A DNA stretch of 64,000 nucleotides. Origin: an uncultured Rhodospirillaceae bacterium. GTDB taxonomy: Bacteria > Pseudomonadota > Alphaproteobacteria > Azospirillales > Azospirillaceae. Position 1 is the stretch's first letter, and the number at the start of each line of letters is the position of its first letter. The position numbers and the translations under genes were made by a program. A model generated the notes under the pieces. That model was not told the origin of the DNA. It searched no databases and saw only the letters and a program-made list of their open reading frames with translations. Positions 29,201 through 38,135 of the stretch are shown piece after piece. The stretch spans positions 1-64,000 of the forward strand of contig CALBDS010000054.1 in assembly GCA_937927415.1 (NCBI GenBank). The letters are read 5' to 3'.

Positions 29201-32200
29201 GGTGATCCGGTGGGCTTTCTGGTCGGATCGCTGGTGGCTGCCAACTTCTCCGACGAGGCCGACAACGGCGCGGACACCCTGGCCGGCATCGCCGTCATCG
29301 GCATCGACGGCGATGTGTCGTCGCAAGGGGCGTGGCAATACTGGTTCCCGCAGTCCGAGCACTGGGTCACGATTGCCGATGTGACGGAGAAGACGGCCCT
29401 GCTGCTGTCGGCGGACACCATCATCCGCTTTGTGCCCGACCCGTTCTTCACCGGCGTTCCCGCCCCGCTGGTCATCCGTCTCATCGATTCCTCGGGCGGT
29501 CCGGTCACCATCGGCCATGTGGTGGACCTGAGTGCTGCATCCGCCTATGGCGGGACCACCGCCTACAGCGCGGACACGCTGCTGATGAAGACCGGCGTTG
29601 CCGATACCAATCTCATCAGCAACGGCTATTTCACCGACGACCTGACCGGCTGGAGCCACACCGGCTCGGTGTCGGTCATCACCGACGGCAACAGCTGGGT
29701 GCGGGTGAACGCCGATGGGGTGGACGCCAGCGATCTCGATGCCGCCCTGGGGCTGGCGACGGGAACGTTGAGCACGCTTGGCGGCGGCAACGCCACCACC
29801 GGCAGCGCGCTGGTTCTGAACCAGACCATCAGCGTGGCCCAGGACAGCGTGTTGCGGATCAAATGGTCGTTCGATTTTCGGGACATCTCGTCGGCGTATC
29901 CCGATTTCGGCTTCGTCGTCATCAATGGCCACGCCTATCTGCTGGCGCAGGGTGGCGACGACAGTGGCGAGTTCACCTATTCGATCGCCGCCGGCCAGAC
30001 GGTGACTCTGGCCCTCGGCTCGATGAACGTGAGTGCTGCCGCCCCTCATTCGGAACTGTCGGTCTATGGCGTCGAACTGATCGAGCAGTTTCCGCCCACG
30101 CCCAGCAACCATGCTCCCATTCTGATCGGCATGGAATTCGCGCTCGACTCCGTCGAGCTGGGAGCGGGAGCGCCGTCGGGACAGGTGGGGTCGCTGGTAT
30201 CGGCTCTGGTGGGCAGCACCGCCGCGTCGTCGTCCACCGTGATCGACATCGATACCGAAGCCCTGACCGGCATCGCCGTCACCGGAATCGACACATCGAA
30301 GGGGACATGGTGGTATTCGACCGACGACGGCACCACCTGGACCCAATTGAGCGATGCCAGCGACAGCAACGCCCTGCTGCTGCGGCCGGAAGACCGGTTG
30401 CTGTTCCAGGGCAACAGCACCGGCACCTTCTATGATGCCATCACCTTCCACGCGTGGGATCAGACGTCGGGAAGTGCCGGGGACCGGGTGGATCTGTCAG
30501 GCACCCTGTCGCCCTATGGCGCGTTTTCCTCCGACAGCGGCAGCGCCACCATCACCGTGACGCCACAGACAACGCCGGTCACGGAATCCCTGGCCCTGTA
30601 TGTCAGCGACAGCTTCAGCGACGCGACCCTGAACAGCAAATGGCAGGTTGATACATCCAGCTTCCCGGCCGTCGTGTCTTCCGGCAAGACCCCGGCGGTG
30701 GAGGTGGAAGGGGGCGAGCTGAAACTGTCCTACCGCGGGATCCTTGCCACCACCGAGGAAATTCCGCCGGCCTCCCAGCCGATGGGGGTGACCGTCAGCG
30801 GCCGCTGGCGCTTCACCGACCAGGGGGCCGACGATGCTCTCTACATCTGCACGCGGGCCGATGCCGGCCGTTCGACGGACAACCCCAGCAGTTTCGGCGA
30901 GATCAACAACGGCATCATCGTCAAGCTCAGGGGGTGGACCGATTCCGTCATCATCGGCCACAGCCTGGACGGGACCTTTACCGAAAGCGCCTCGCGCGCC
31001 CTTTCCATCAACGCCGACGACGTCCTGTCGTTCATCGTCCATGACGATGGCACCACGGTGTCAGTGACCGTCATCAATGAAACGGTGGGATCGTCGGTTT
31101 CATTCTCGACCGATATCACCGCCAGTTTCCCCAACGATTACGTCACCATCCTCAATCAGGAGAATCTCGTCTCCTACGTCGATGACCTGACGATCACCAG
31201 CGGGCCGACCGTCTACGCCCACACCCCCTATTTCGGTACGCTGCACGCAACCGACGATACGACGTCTCAGGCCGATCTGGTCTTTGACCTCACCGCGGGT
31301 CCCAGCCACGGCGCCATGAGCCTGTCCCCCGACGGGACATACGCTTATATCCCCCTCTCCAGCTACATCGGACCCGACAGTTTCACCTATTCGGTCACCG
31401 ACGATGATGGGAAGACCTCCACCGCGACGGTGGACCTGTTCGTGCAGTCGGACTCGTTTCTGGCCACCCACACCGCAACACTCAGCGGCGTCTTCACCAA
31501 CCCGCTGTTCGAAAGCACCGATCTCAGCGATTGGACCACCGCCGGTTCGGTGACGTCCCAGACCGGCAGCATCACCTCCGGCGGCACCATCGACGCCAAC
31601 GACCATCATGTCCTGTTGAGCAGTTCGACGATCCAGACCGGAAGCGACATCGCCGCGGTGGAAACGGCCACATTGGGGCTGCCGGCCGGAACGCTGATGA
31701 CCATGGGCATGCTGTCCGAAACCGAAACCATCACCAGCGTCTCGGCCATGACCAAGGCCAGCGCCATCACGATCACCAACGACAGCGTTCTGCGGTTCGA
31801 CTGGGTCTACACCCAGACGGATCACGACAATCCCGACTACGGCTTCATTCTCATCAACGGCATGCCGCAAACCTTCATGCTGAAGAATTCCGCCGGCACC
31901 GATTCCATGCATGGCACCTTCGAAGCGGTCCTGTCCGCCGGATCGACGGTGACGCTGGCGGTGGGCGTGGTGAATGTGGGTGCTGTCGATTCCCAGACAT
32001 CCCTGGCGGTGGACAATTTCTCCCTGTCCTGCCTGAACGGCGATCCGGTGATTCTGGATCTGGACGGGGACGGGATCAGCCTGCGTTCAAAGGCGGACGG
32101 CGTATCGTTCGACATGAACGCCGATGGTGTCGCCGACACCACCGGATGGGTGGGCAAGGGGGACGGCCTTCTGGCCTATGATGCCAACCACGACGGCACG

Positions 32201-32797
32201 ATCACGGGTGCCGGCGAACTGGTGTCGGAATATCTCGCACCGGGGGCGGCCCACAGCCTGGACGCACTCGCCACCTTCGACAGCAACGGCGACGGGCGTG
32301 TCGATGCCAACGACGCGGCATACGCCGACCTGCTGGTCTGGCGCGACGACAACGCCGACGGGATCAGCGCGGCGGGGGAACTGCTGACCCTGAAGGATAC
32401 CGGCATCGCCGCCATCAGCGTGGTCAGCCGCGATGCGTCGGGCAGCATCAACGGCAACCGGGTGCTGGCAACCTCGTCCATGACCATGACCGACGGCCAG
32501 ACGCGCGATGTGGCCGCCGTGTCGTTCGACGTGGACCACACGTCGAGCGTCCGCATCAGCACCGCCACCAACGCCACGCCGCTGAACACGGCCGACGCAC
32601 CGCACACCGGCACACCGCCGGCCAGCGCGGTGAACTACGCGGCTCTGCTGCAGCAGGGATTGCACGGGACCGCCGACGCGGCGGCCGGCGGGGAAACCAC
32701 CGGCGGAGGTGCCGACCACGCGGCCAGCGATCAGGACCACACTCCGGTCGCCACCGATCCGGCCCTCGACCCCCACCACGCCCCCGCCCACGCATAG
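26282..32797 (+). CDS. giant repeat-rich adhesin-like secreted protein
   Basis: A protein of about 2171 residues built of modules. Residues about 117-473 hold roughly five copies of an Ala/Ser-rich unit with the pattern KLxxALAxG and LARG. Residues 514-588 are EAGAK-type 15-residue repeats. Residues about 706-797 are PPV repeats, probably a rigid stalk. Next come cadherin/Ig-like modules with GIDxxxGxWxY motifs and VNDAP, two related NPLF/NGYF-type lectin-like modules, and a concanavalin-like module near residue 1440. The tail (about 1920-2046) has calcium-binding repeats such as DLDGDGISL and DSNGDGRVD. No N-terminal signal peptide is seen, which fits type I export through the nearby TolC-ABC-HlyD operon. 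An ATG at 26234 would add 16 residues. Confidence 0.82.
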   Translation: MPRDEQQLAALPTPAPTGPSAAPPATAPQPLVPDLLVNEAVGTLLGGQGDIRALEQKIGQSIATAGVPPEQAATYAGQWMRTFVTQMGSAPSPEAAQAEASRIVSATITQASRSAAPLTPEQKLATALAGGGNITSALSDSGILPSGSTGNDSVTKAVFADLNAALTRDPGGTGAGIAPSVLAQAGDTAARAAESANRPATTPLDPAQKLASALASGTGVAAAVGGGNRDGAYGASLEQALARGSDIGSAVQAAAADSAHSHQQAQASTVAPSPADKLVAALSGNGPASTLPGGSNPAFAATLSDALARGSDPGAAMAASARSQQVSESIGKSTSVPLNPADNLVASLASGHKVGEAVSTFAAQTGLGAGGIGAFTSSLGTSLARGTSPVTAVSSSQQTAVTASTNSSTAAQGVKADPVVAALASGTGTVAGGNAAFGAALGQALSEGKSSGEATAHAAQAATTAGQNVAENAVPVSPENAALAAQSKPADGAGEKAVQVAEGKAAAETGGKTAEGGEKVAAEAGAKAAEGREKVAAEAGAKAAEGGEKVAAEAGAKAAEGGEKVAAEAGAKAAEGGEKIAAEGGEKVAAHGERDAGPADRLETQVAEAAPLSLSMGTKTGGDLNQVFKSVATLVTGTNAVVAPVHNQTVKSGLFASSSLKSADLNPIKSLLESVRQESVTTLVKTAALTESTDTKTDSSHTETPVTPESPPAVSPPVVESPPVSPPVSPPVSPPESPPVVVSPPVSPPVSPPVSPPVSPPVSPPVSPPVSPPVSPPVSPPVVVSPPVSPPPPPVSAAPSLASSYSKTALAAQLHISEDATAPVGFKVMDVIETIFTFASGTTAAGILVVLDPSSLSGKGAWQYQAAGSAEWQTLMTGEGFGNTTFLSLNAALRFVPNADYNGAAPDLQVMGVDSRSGWTSAHDGTRVMLASIGSPAAVSSTSANLTIDVTGVNDAPTVKGDLAALPSLMAGEGDPVGFLVGSLVAANFSDEADNGADTLAGIAVIGIDGDVSSQGAWQYWFPQSEHWVTIADVTEKTALLLSADTIIRFVPDPFFTGVPAPLVIRLIDSSGGPVTIGHVVDLSAASAYGGTTAYSADTLLMKTGVADTNLISNGYFTDDLTGWSHTGSVSVITDGNSWVRVNADGVDASDLDAALGLATGTLSTLGGGNATTGSALVLNQTISVAQDSVLRIKWSFDFRDISSAYPDFGFVVINGHAYLLAQGGDDSGEFTYSIAAGQTVTLALGSMNVSAAAPHSELSVYGVELIEQFPPTPSNHAPILIGMEFALDSVELGAGAPSGQVGSLVSALVGSTAASSSTVIDIDTEALTGIAVTGIDTSKGTWWYSTDDGTTWTQLSDASDSNALLLRPEDRLLFQGNSTGTFYDAITFHAWDQTSGSAGDRVDLSGTLSPYGAFSSDSGSATITVTPQTTPVTESLALYVSDSFSDATLNSKWQVDTSSFPAVVSSGKTPAVEVEGGELKLSYRGILATTEEIPPASQPMGVTVSGRWRFTDQGADDALYICTRADAGRSTDNPSSFGEINNGIIVKLRGWTDSVIIGHSLDGTFTESASRALSINADDVLSFIVHDDGTTVSVTVINETVGSSVSFSTDITASFPNDYVTILNQENLVSYVDDLTITSGPTVYAHTPYFGTLHATDDTTSQADLVFDLTAGPSHGAMSLSPDGTYAYIPLSSYIGPDSFTYSVTDDDGKTSTATVDLFVQSDSFLATHTATLSGVFTNPLFESTDLSDWTTAGSVTSQTGSITSGGTIDANDHHVLLSSSTIQTGSDIAAVETATLGLPAGTLMTMGMLSETETITSVSAMTKASAITITNDSVLRFDWVYTQTDHDNPDYGFILINGMPQTFMLKNSAGTDSMHGTFEAVLSAGSTVTLAVGVVNVGAVDSQTSLAVDNFSLSCLNGDPVILDLDGDGISLRSKADGVSFDMNADGVADTTGWVGKGDGLLAYDANHDGTITGAGELVSEYLAPGAAHSLDALATFDSNGDGRVDANDAAYADLLVWRDDNADGISAAGELLTLKDTGIAAISVVSRDASGSINGNRVLATSSMTMTDGQTRDVAAVSFDVDHTSSVRISTATNATPLNTADAPHTGTPPASAVNYAALLQQGLHGTADAAAGGETTGGGADHAASDQDHTPVATDPALDPHHAPAHA
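27821..28045 (+). repeat. 45-bp tandem repeats inside the adhesin gene
   Basis: Four full 45-base units start at 27821, 27866, 27911 and 27956, followed by a shortened variant from 28001. Each encodes a 15-residue Ala/Glu/Lys/Gly unit of the type AAEGGEKVAAEAGAK. The units are nearly identical in DNA, differing at only a few positions, so recent duplication and copy-number change by slippage or recombination are likely. The frame is kept because 45 is a multiple of three. Confidence 0.9.
28396..28672 (+). repeat. PPV-coding 12-bp repeats inside the adhesin gene
   Basis: About 275 bases encode many SPPV units, with the DNA pattern close to TCGCCGCCGGTG and TCGCCACCCGTC alternating. The peptide is a stiff Pro-rich rod of the kind that holds adhesive domains away from the cell. 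Synonymous differences between units show it is older than the 45-bp array. Confidence 0.88.
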
Positions 32798-32823
32798 CGG
32801 GCGGGGCGGGGGATGACCGGGAT

Positions 32824-33837
32824 TCAGTCGGACGGCAGCAAGCCGACCTCGCGGTAATAACGCACCGCCCCTTCGTGCAGGGGGGCGGTCAGACCGGCGT
32901 GGACCATCGAGGTTTTGTTCAAGCGGCTCAGCGCCATGTGCATCTTCTGCACCGCCGGCAGATCCTCGAACACCTCCCGCACCACGGTATAGACCACATC
33001 CGCCGGCACATCCTCCGACGTGACCACGGTGGCCAGCACGCCGAAGGTCTTCACGTCGGTATCGTTGTTGCGGTAATAGCCGCCGGGAACCACCGCATGG
33101 CCGTAATAGGGGTTTTCCGCCACCAGCTTGTTCACGCTGTCCCCGGACACGGGAATGATGGTGGACGGGCAGGAGTTGGTCACCTCCTGCACCGCGCTGT
33201 TGGGGTGACCGGCCAGATAGACGACGGCGTCCACCTGACGCGCGCACAGGGACGAGGGCAGTTTGGGCTGGGCGATGTCGGCGGCCTCAGCGAACTGGGA
33301 ATAGGACCAGCCGACCTTGCCCATCACCGCGTCCAGCGTGGCGCGCACCCCCGACCCCGTGGGGCCGACGTTGACCTTCTTGCCCTTCAGATCCTCGAAC
33401 CCCTGAATCCCGCTGGACGGGTTGGTGACGATGGTCAGGGATTCGGGATAGAGGGAGAACACCGACCGCAGCTTGGTGAACGGCCCGCGCTCCTTGAACG
33501 AGCCGGAGCCTTTGTAGGCGCTGAAATGCACGTCGGACTGCACAATGGCGAACTGCCGGCGGCCGGCGCGGATGTCATCGATGTTGGCGACTGAACCGGC
33601 CGAGGGCTGGACCGTGCAGCGGACCCCATGGGTGGGACGGGCGCGGTTGACGGACGCGCACAGGGCACCGCCCACCGGATAATAAACGCCGGTGATGCCG
33701 CCGGTCCCGATGGTCATGTGCGCCTTGTCGATCCTGCCCAACGTCGGCAGGTCATCCCCTTGCGCGGCGGCAGCACCGGGCAAGGCCAAAACCCCCAGGA
33801 GAGCGAACACCCGGACGAAAGGGGTGCGGACGGTCAT
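32824..33837 (-). CDS. TAXI-family TRAP transporter solute-binding protein
   Basis: A periplasmic binding protein of the TAXI type (TRAP-associated extracytoplasmic immunogenic), 337 residues. The ATG at 33837 gives a clear signal peptide (FVRVFALLGVLALPGAAAA). The typical opening MTIGTGGITGVYYPVGGALC and the DDIRAGRRQFAIVQSD segment are present. TAXI proteins deliver organic acids or amino acids to a TRAP permease. No DctM/DctQ-type permease lies in the window, so this is an orphan or acts elsewhere. It converges with the adhesin gene 27 bases away. Confidence 0.9.
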   Translation of the reverse strand: MTVRTPFVRVFALLGVLALPGAAAAQGDDLPTLGRIDKAHMTIGTGGITGVYYPVGGALCASVNRARPTHGVRCTVQPSAGSVANIDDIRAGRRQFAIVQSDVHFSAYKGSGSFKERGPFTKLRSVFSLYPESLTIVTNPSSGIQGFEDLKGKKVNVGPTGSGVRATLDAVMGKVGWSYSQFAEAADIAQPKLPSSLCARQVDAVVYLAGHPNSAVQEVTNSCPSTIIPVSGDSVNKLVAENPYYGHAVVPGGYYRNNDTDVKTFGVLATVVTSEDVPADVVYTVVREVFEDLPAVQKMHMALSRLNKTSMVHAGLTAPLHEGAVRYYREVGLLPSD

Positions 33838-33963
33838 GAAACCCTCGACTATGAACGAGCGGACAAAGTGCCGCCACCATAGGTCAGATACGCACCCCTG
33901 TGCACAGATCCTTTTCATCCGGGATAGCAATCGGAACAGGACGGCAATGGGAGCGCGCCGGTA

Positions 33964-34365
33964 TCATCCCTCGTTGCTACCGCCGCCGTCGGCGAAGCCC
34001 TCGCCGAATCCCTCTCCCCCGAAGCCGTCGCCGCCATCGGAATCCAGGCCGCGGGCGGACGGATCATTGCCGGCCCCGCGGTTATCGTCGGCGTCGGGGG
34101 ACAAAAGCGCCTCCGCCACCGCCACCCCGGCCACAAGCCCGACCAAACCGCCCAGCAGGCCGCCGCCGGACGATCCGCCGCCCGCCGGTCCCGCCCCCGC
34201 ATCGCCCGCCCCGTCACCGTCCCTGTCGCCGCCGTGCTGATCCTGACGGTTGATGGCCTGCTGCAGCGCATCCGGACCGGCCGGAACATTCCCCCCCGTG
34301 GGCGCCGGAGATGGCGGCTGGGAGGAGGGGGGGGCAACGATCTGCTTTTTAAGCCATTTCAGCAT
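33964..34365 (-). CDS. hypothetical Gly-rich protein
   Basis: A 133-residue low-complexity protein. It begins with a basic amphipathic stretch (MLKWLKKQIVA), then Pro and Asp/Gly-rich segments, one hydrophobic Gly/Val segment (LLGGLVGLVAGVAVAEALL) at about residues 71-89 and an acidic Gly/Phe tail. It looks like a small membrane or envelope protein of unknown role. Coding status rests on length and composition only. Confidence 0.5.
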   Translation of the reverse strand: MLKWLKKQIVAPPSSQPPSPAPTGGNVPAGPDALQQAINRQDQHGGDRDGDGAGDAGAGPAGGGSSGGGLLGGLVGLVAGVAVAEALLSPDADDNRGAGNDPSARGLDSDGGDGFGGEGFGEGFADGGGSNEG

Positions 34366-34989
34366 CGCGCATCTCCGCTGCGTATCTTTCCGTCACGGAC
34401 CGGCAAACACCGGGATCATACCACGAAAAATCGGCCTTAGCCGCAAGCAACGTCTGCCAGCGGGAAACTTATTGTGCAAAAATTGAATGAAAAATCAGAT
34501 ATTCAGCACGCCATCAATATTGTCATAGGACCAACAACCATTCGATCCCGTACCGGATTCATCCTTACCACAGCGCAAACTGTGGATCATGGATGCTGTC
34601 CGACTCCTACCGCGCCGGTACACGGCCAGCATTTGGTAAACAAACTGTATTGATGCCAACCACGTCAAATCAAGGCTGGAGATGCAAAAAATGCCGTTGA
34701 CATCTTCTGGTTGCCAATGAAATCCTTAACCAGAACAGCCTTGCCATGCCGCTGCTTCGCCCATAATCCATCCAGATAATCTCCAGAAAGCAGGATGCTT
34801 CCCGCACGAACCAATCGTCCGATTTGCATCGTGCAGGAACATTTATTTTCCCGGCCTCCACGTTTTCCCATATAAGGCTTTTGCGAAAGACGCCGGGACG
34901 GCTATTATTTGATGGAAACTGACGCAACCGTGGCATAATCTGCCCCAGCCCCTTTGGGAGCCGTTCCGCCCGACAGCCATTCTCCGCAA
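34366..34989. other. intergenic region upstream of type I secretion operon
   Basis: The 624 bases hold no gene I can support. The GC content is lower than in the genes on either side. Open frames on the minus strand at 34665-34936 overlap one another and have no recognisable protein. The promoter of the tolC-ABC-hlyD operon should lie here, but no clear -35/-10 pair was found. Confidence 0.5.
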
Positions 34990-36483
34990 ATGCTCAGAAA
35001 AATCAGCACGATAGGCTTCCTGACCGTTGTCGTGGCCTTAATGATGCCCCTCTCTTCGGTTGCAGGGCCGGCAAAACCCGAAAACGAAGCGGCAAAACTG
35101 CTGATGACCGCAACCGAAAGCCATGACCGCCTGCAGGCGGCGCAGGCGGCGGCGGATTCGGCGTTCAACGCCCTGCGGGTGTCGGTGGGGGCATGGTATC
35201 CCACCATGTCCTTTTCCGCAGGTATCGGCCGGGAACGGTTCGAAAAGCCCGGCCCCGCCAACACCAACATGTCGGCCCGCCAGTACACCGCCCGTGCCAC
35301 ACAACTGTTGTGGGACTTCGGCGCCACCAACGCCGACATCGAACGGGCGCGGCTGGCCTCCATCCGCGCCGACGTGTCGGTGGAGCGCACCCGCCAGGAA
35401 CTGCTGCTGGAAGGGTTGAGCGCCTATGCCACCCTGCTCAAGGCGCAGATGGTGCTGAAATACGCCCGCCAGTCGGAAGAGAACATCCGCCGCCAGACCG
35501 GACTGGAAGAGGTGCGCCTGCGCGAGGGTTACGGCTTCACCACCGACGTTTTGCAGGCGAAAAGCCAGTTGGCCGGCGCCCAGGCCCGCCGGGTGGCGTC
35601 GGAGGAAATGGTGCAGGTGGCGCTGAACCGTTTCCAGGCCTTCTTCGGCCATGTGGACATCAACGGCACCACGCTCCAGTCCCTGGCCCTGCCCGAAACC
35701 ACCCTGCCCCGTCGTCTGGAAGACGCGCTGGCGGGGGCGCGGGAAAGCAACCTGCGCCTTCAGGAACTGGCCCTGAACGTCGCGGCGGCGCGGGAAAACA
35801 TCACCGCCACCCAGGGACGCAGCTTCTACCCCCGCATCGAAGGGGTGCTGGAGCGCACGGTGAAGGACGATTACCAGGGTACCGCCGGACGCCAGAATGA
35901 ATCGGTGGCGAAGGTGCAGTTGACGCTGCCCTTCAATCTGGGCTTCACCGCGCTCAACTCCGTCAAGCAGGCGCGCGCCGACGCGGCCGCCGCCGATTCC
36001 TCTCTGGCCGATCAGGAACGCCAGGTGCTGGAAGGCGTGCGCAACAGCTGGTCCCGGCTGCAAAGCGCCCGGCAGCAGTCGGAACTGCTGCGCGATCAGG
36101 CCACCCTTGCCAAGGGCTTTCTGGAGGTGGCGCGGTCGGAACGCGAGTTGGGCACCCGCTCGCTGATCGACCTGCTGACCGGGGAAACCACCCTCATCAA
36201 CGCCCAGAGCGATGCGGCGGCGGCGGAAACCGACGTGGCGCTGGCGGGATACCAGCTTCTGGCGGCCATCGGCCATCTGAGCTACACCGACGTCCGCACA
36301 CGTCCGGTCCAGGCCCCGGACCGGAAGGCCGCCCGCCCCGCCAAGCCCCCGCGCACCACCACACCGGCGCCGGGCCGGGCCGGCAAGACTCCGCCCGCAC
36401 CGGCACCGGCGGCACCCACCGCTCCGGCGCCCACCGCTCCGGCTCCGGCAGCCCCGCCCCCCCCCGCTCCGGCCCCGCAATGA
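34990..36483 (+). CDS. TolC-family outer-membrane channel
   Basis: An outer-membrane efflux/secretion channel of 497 residues. The ATG at 34990 gives a signal peptide (ISTIGFLTVVVALMMPLSSVAG). The body shows the two repeated TolC helical hairpins, with LREGYGFTTDVLQAKSQLAGA in one and LGTRSLIDLLTGETTLINAQ in the other. The last 55 residues are a Pro/Ala-rich tail, longer than usual. Its stop overlaps the next start by 4 nt, giving a tightly coupled tolC-ABC-hlyD operon. Confidence 0.9.
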   Translation: MLRKISTIGFLTVVVALMMPLSSVAGPAKPENEAAKLLMTATESHDRLQAAQAAADSAFNALRVSVGAWYPTMSFSAGIGRERFEKPGPANTNMSARQYTARATQLLWDFGATNADIERARLASIRADVSVERTRQELLLEGLSAYATLLKAQMVLKYARQSEENIRRQTGLEEVRLREGYGFTTDVLQAKSQLAGAQARRVASEEMVQVALNRFQAFFGHVDINGTTLQSLALPETTLPRRLEDALAGARESNLRLQELALNVAAARENITATQGRSFYPRIEGVLERTVKDDYQGTAGRQNESVAKVQLTLPFNLGFTALNSVKQARADAAAADSSLADQERQVLEGVRNSWSRLQSARQQSELLRDQATLAKGFLEVARSERELGTRSLIDLLTGETTLINAQSDAAAAETDVALAGYQLLAAIGHLSYTDVRTRPVQAPDRKAARPAKPPRTTTPAPGRAGKTPPAPAPAAPTAPAPTAPAPAAPPPPAPAPQ

Positions 36484-38135
36484 AGGATCTGGTCACCCGC
36501 CTGCGCGCCAGCCCCCGCACGGCGCGGCGACTGGTGGCCGCGTCGGCGGCGGCCAACGGTCTGGCGCTGGCCTCGTCCTTCTACGTCATGCTGGTGCTGA
36601 ACCGCTATGTGTCCCATGGCGTCGATGCCACCTTGCTGACGCTGACGGTGGGGGTGGTCGCTACCATCGCCTTCGAGCACGCCTTCCGTCATGTGCGGCT
36701 GCGCATCGCCGCCAATTTCGGGCGCACGGCGCATGAACGGACCTCCGTCGGCGCCTATGGCGTGCTGCTGAGCGCGCGGGCCGAATCGCTGGACCGTTAC
36801 CCCGCCGCGCGCCAGCGCGAGGTGCTGCGCGGCTTGGACCTGCTGGATTCCGCCCACGGCCCCGCCAATCTGGCGGCCCTGTTCGACGTACCGTTTGCGG
36901 TGCTGTTTATCGGCATCATCCTGCTGGCAAGCTGGCCGCTGGCGCTGGTGTGCGTGGTGTTCGTCGGCCTGTCCATCGCCGCCAACCAGTTCAGCCAGAC
37001 CACGCTGCAGGCGGTGGGGCAGGAAAGCTCCCACGCCGCCATGGAAACCCAGCGGCTGGTGGCCGCCGGCATCGACAACCGCGACACCGTGCGCGCCTTT
37101 GCCGGGCTGGGTCCGGTGATGGCGCAATGGCAGCGGGCGGTGCGCGGCGGGCGGACGGTGCGCGAGCGTCTGTCGCTGGCGCAAGGCCGGTCGCAATCGG
37201 TGACCCAGACGCTGCAGTCGCTGCAAAGCGTCGCCATCATCGCCGTCGGCGCCATTCTGGTGGTGCGCGGGCATCTGGACGTGGGCACGCTGATCGGCAT
37301 CAACATCCTGGCCGGCAAGGCGGTGGCCCCCATCGGGCGGGTCGGGCAGATCGGCGGCACCTTCACCCTGGCGCGTCAGGCGCGCGGCCGGCTGGAGGAA
37401 TGGGCGCGGCTGCCGGTGGAAACCGGCGGCGGATCGGTGCTGCCGTCCTTTTCCGGGGCGGTGGAGATGCGCGATGTCACCTACACCCCGCCCGACGGGG
37501 CGGCGGCGGTGCTGCGGCGGGTGTCGTTTCACCTGCCCCCCGGCGGGGTGCTGGCGGTCAAGGGCCGCAACGGGGCGGGCAAGACCACGCTGCTGCGGCT
37601 GCTGACCGGGCTGATCGAACCGCAGGAAGGGCTGATCCTGGCCGACGGCGTGGACATCCGCCGCTTCAATCCCGGCTGGTGGCGGCGGCAGGTGGCGTAT
37701 CTGCCGCAGGAACCGGCCTTCCTCGACCTGTCCATCCGCGACAACCTGCTGGCCGTACGCCCCGATCTGGACGAGGCCGGGTTGCTGGCGGTGCTGGAGC
37801 GGGCGGGGGCCGCCCGGTTCGTCGCCGGGACGCCGCACGGGCTGGACACCGTGATCCGCAACGCGGGCCGGGAATTCTCGCTGGGCCACCGGCGCCGTCT
37901 GGCGCTGGCCCGCGCGCTGGCCGGCGGCGGGCGTCTGGCGGTGTTCGACGAACCGACCGAGGGGCTGGACGCCGAGGGAACGGCGCTGGTCTATAAGGCG
38001 CTGATCGATCTGGCGCGGGCCGGCTGCACGGTGGTCGTCGCCTCCCACGATGCGCGCATTCTCCAGGGGGCTTCCCACCTGCTGGATCTGGATGCCGCCG
38101 GCACCGCCGTGGCGGCGGAGGCGGTGGCACGATGA
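36480..38135 (+). CDS. type I secretion ABC transporter ATPase/permease
   Basis: A PrtD-like half-transporter of 551 residues that powers type I protein export. The N-terminal membrane domain spans about residues 20-300 and has no peptidase C39 domain. The nucleotide-binding domain has Walker A GRNGAGKTTLL, Q-loop YLPQEPAF, Walker B LAVFDEPTEGLD and the H-loop VVVASHD. The ABC signature is unusual: FSLGHRRRLALARAL replaces the normal LSGGQ. It overlaps the genes on both sides by 4 nt. The substrate is most likely the giant adhesin upstream. Confidence 0.9.
   Translation: MKDLVTRLRASPRTARRLVAASAAANGLALASSFYVMLVLNRYVSHGVDATLLTLTVGVVATIAFEHAFRHVRLRIAANFGRTAHERTSVGAYGVLLSARAESLDRYPAARQREVLRGLDLLDSAHGPANLAALFDVPFAVLFIGIILLASWPLALVCVVFVGLSIAANQFSQTTLQAVGQESSHAAMETQRLVAAGIDNRDTVRAFAGLGPVMAQWQRAVRGGRTVRERLSLAQGRSQSVTQTLQSLQSVAIIAVGAILVVRGHLDVGTLIGINILAGKAVAPIGRVGQIGGTFTLARQARGRLEEWARLPVETGGGSVLPSFSGAVEMRDVTYTPPDGAAAVLRRVSFHLPPGGVLAVKGRNGAGKTTLLRLLTGLIEPQEGLILADGVDIRRFNPGWWRRQVAYLPQEPAFLDLSIRDNLLAVRPDLDEAGLLAVLERAGAARFVAGTPHGLDTVIRNAGREFSLGHRRRLALARALAGGGRLAVFDEPTEGLDAEGTALVYKALIDLARAGCTVVVASHDARILQGASHLLDLDAAGTAVAAEAVAR

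Noticed and set aside
34665..34936. Minus-strand open frames upstream of the tolC operon
   Set aside because: Two overlapping frames with no recognisable protein and no clear ribosome-binding site.
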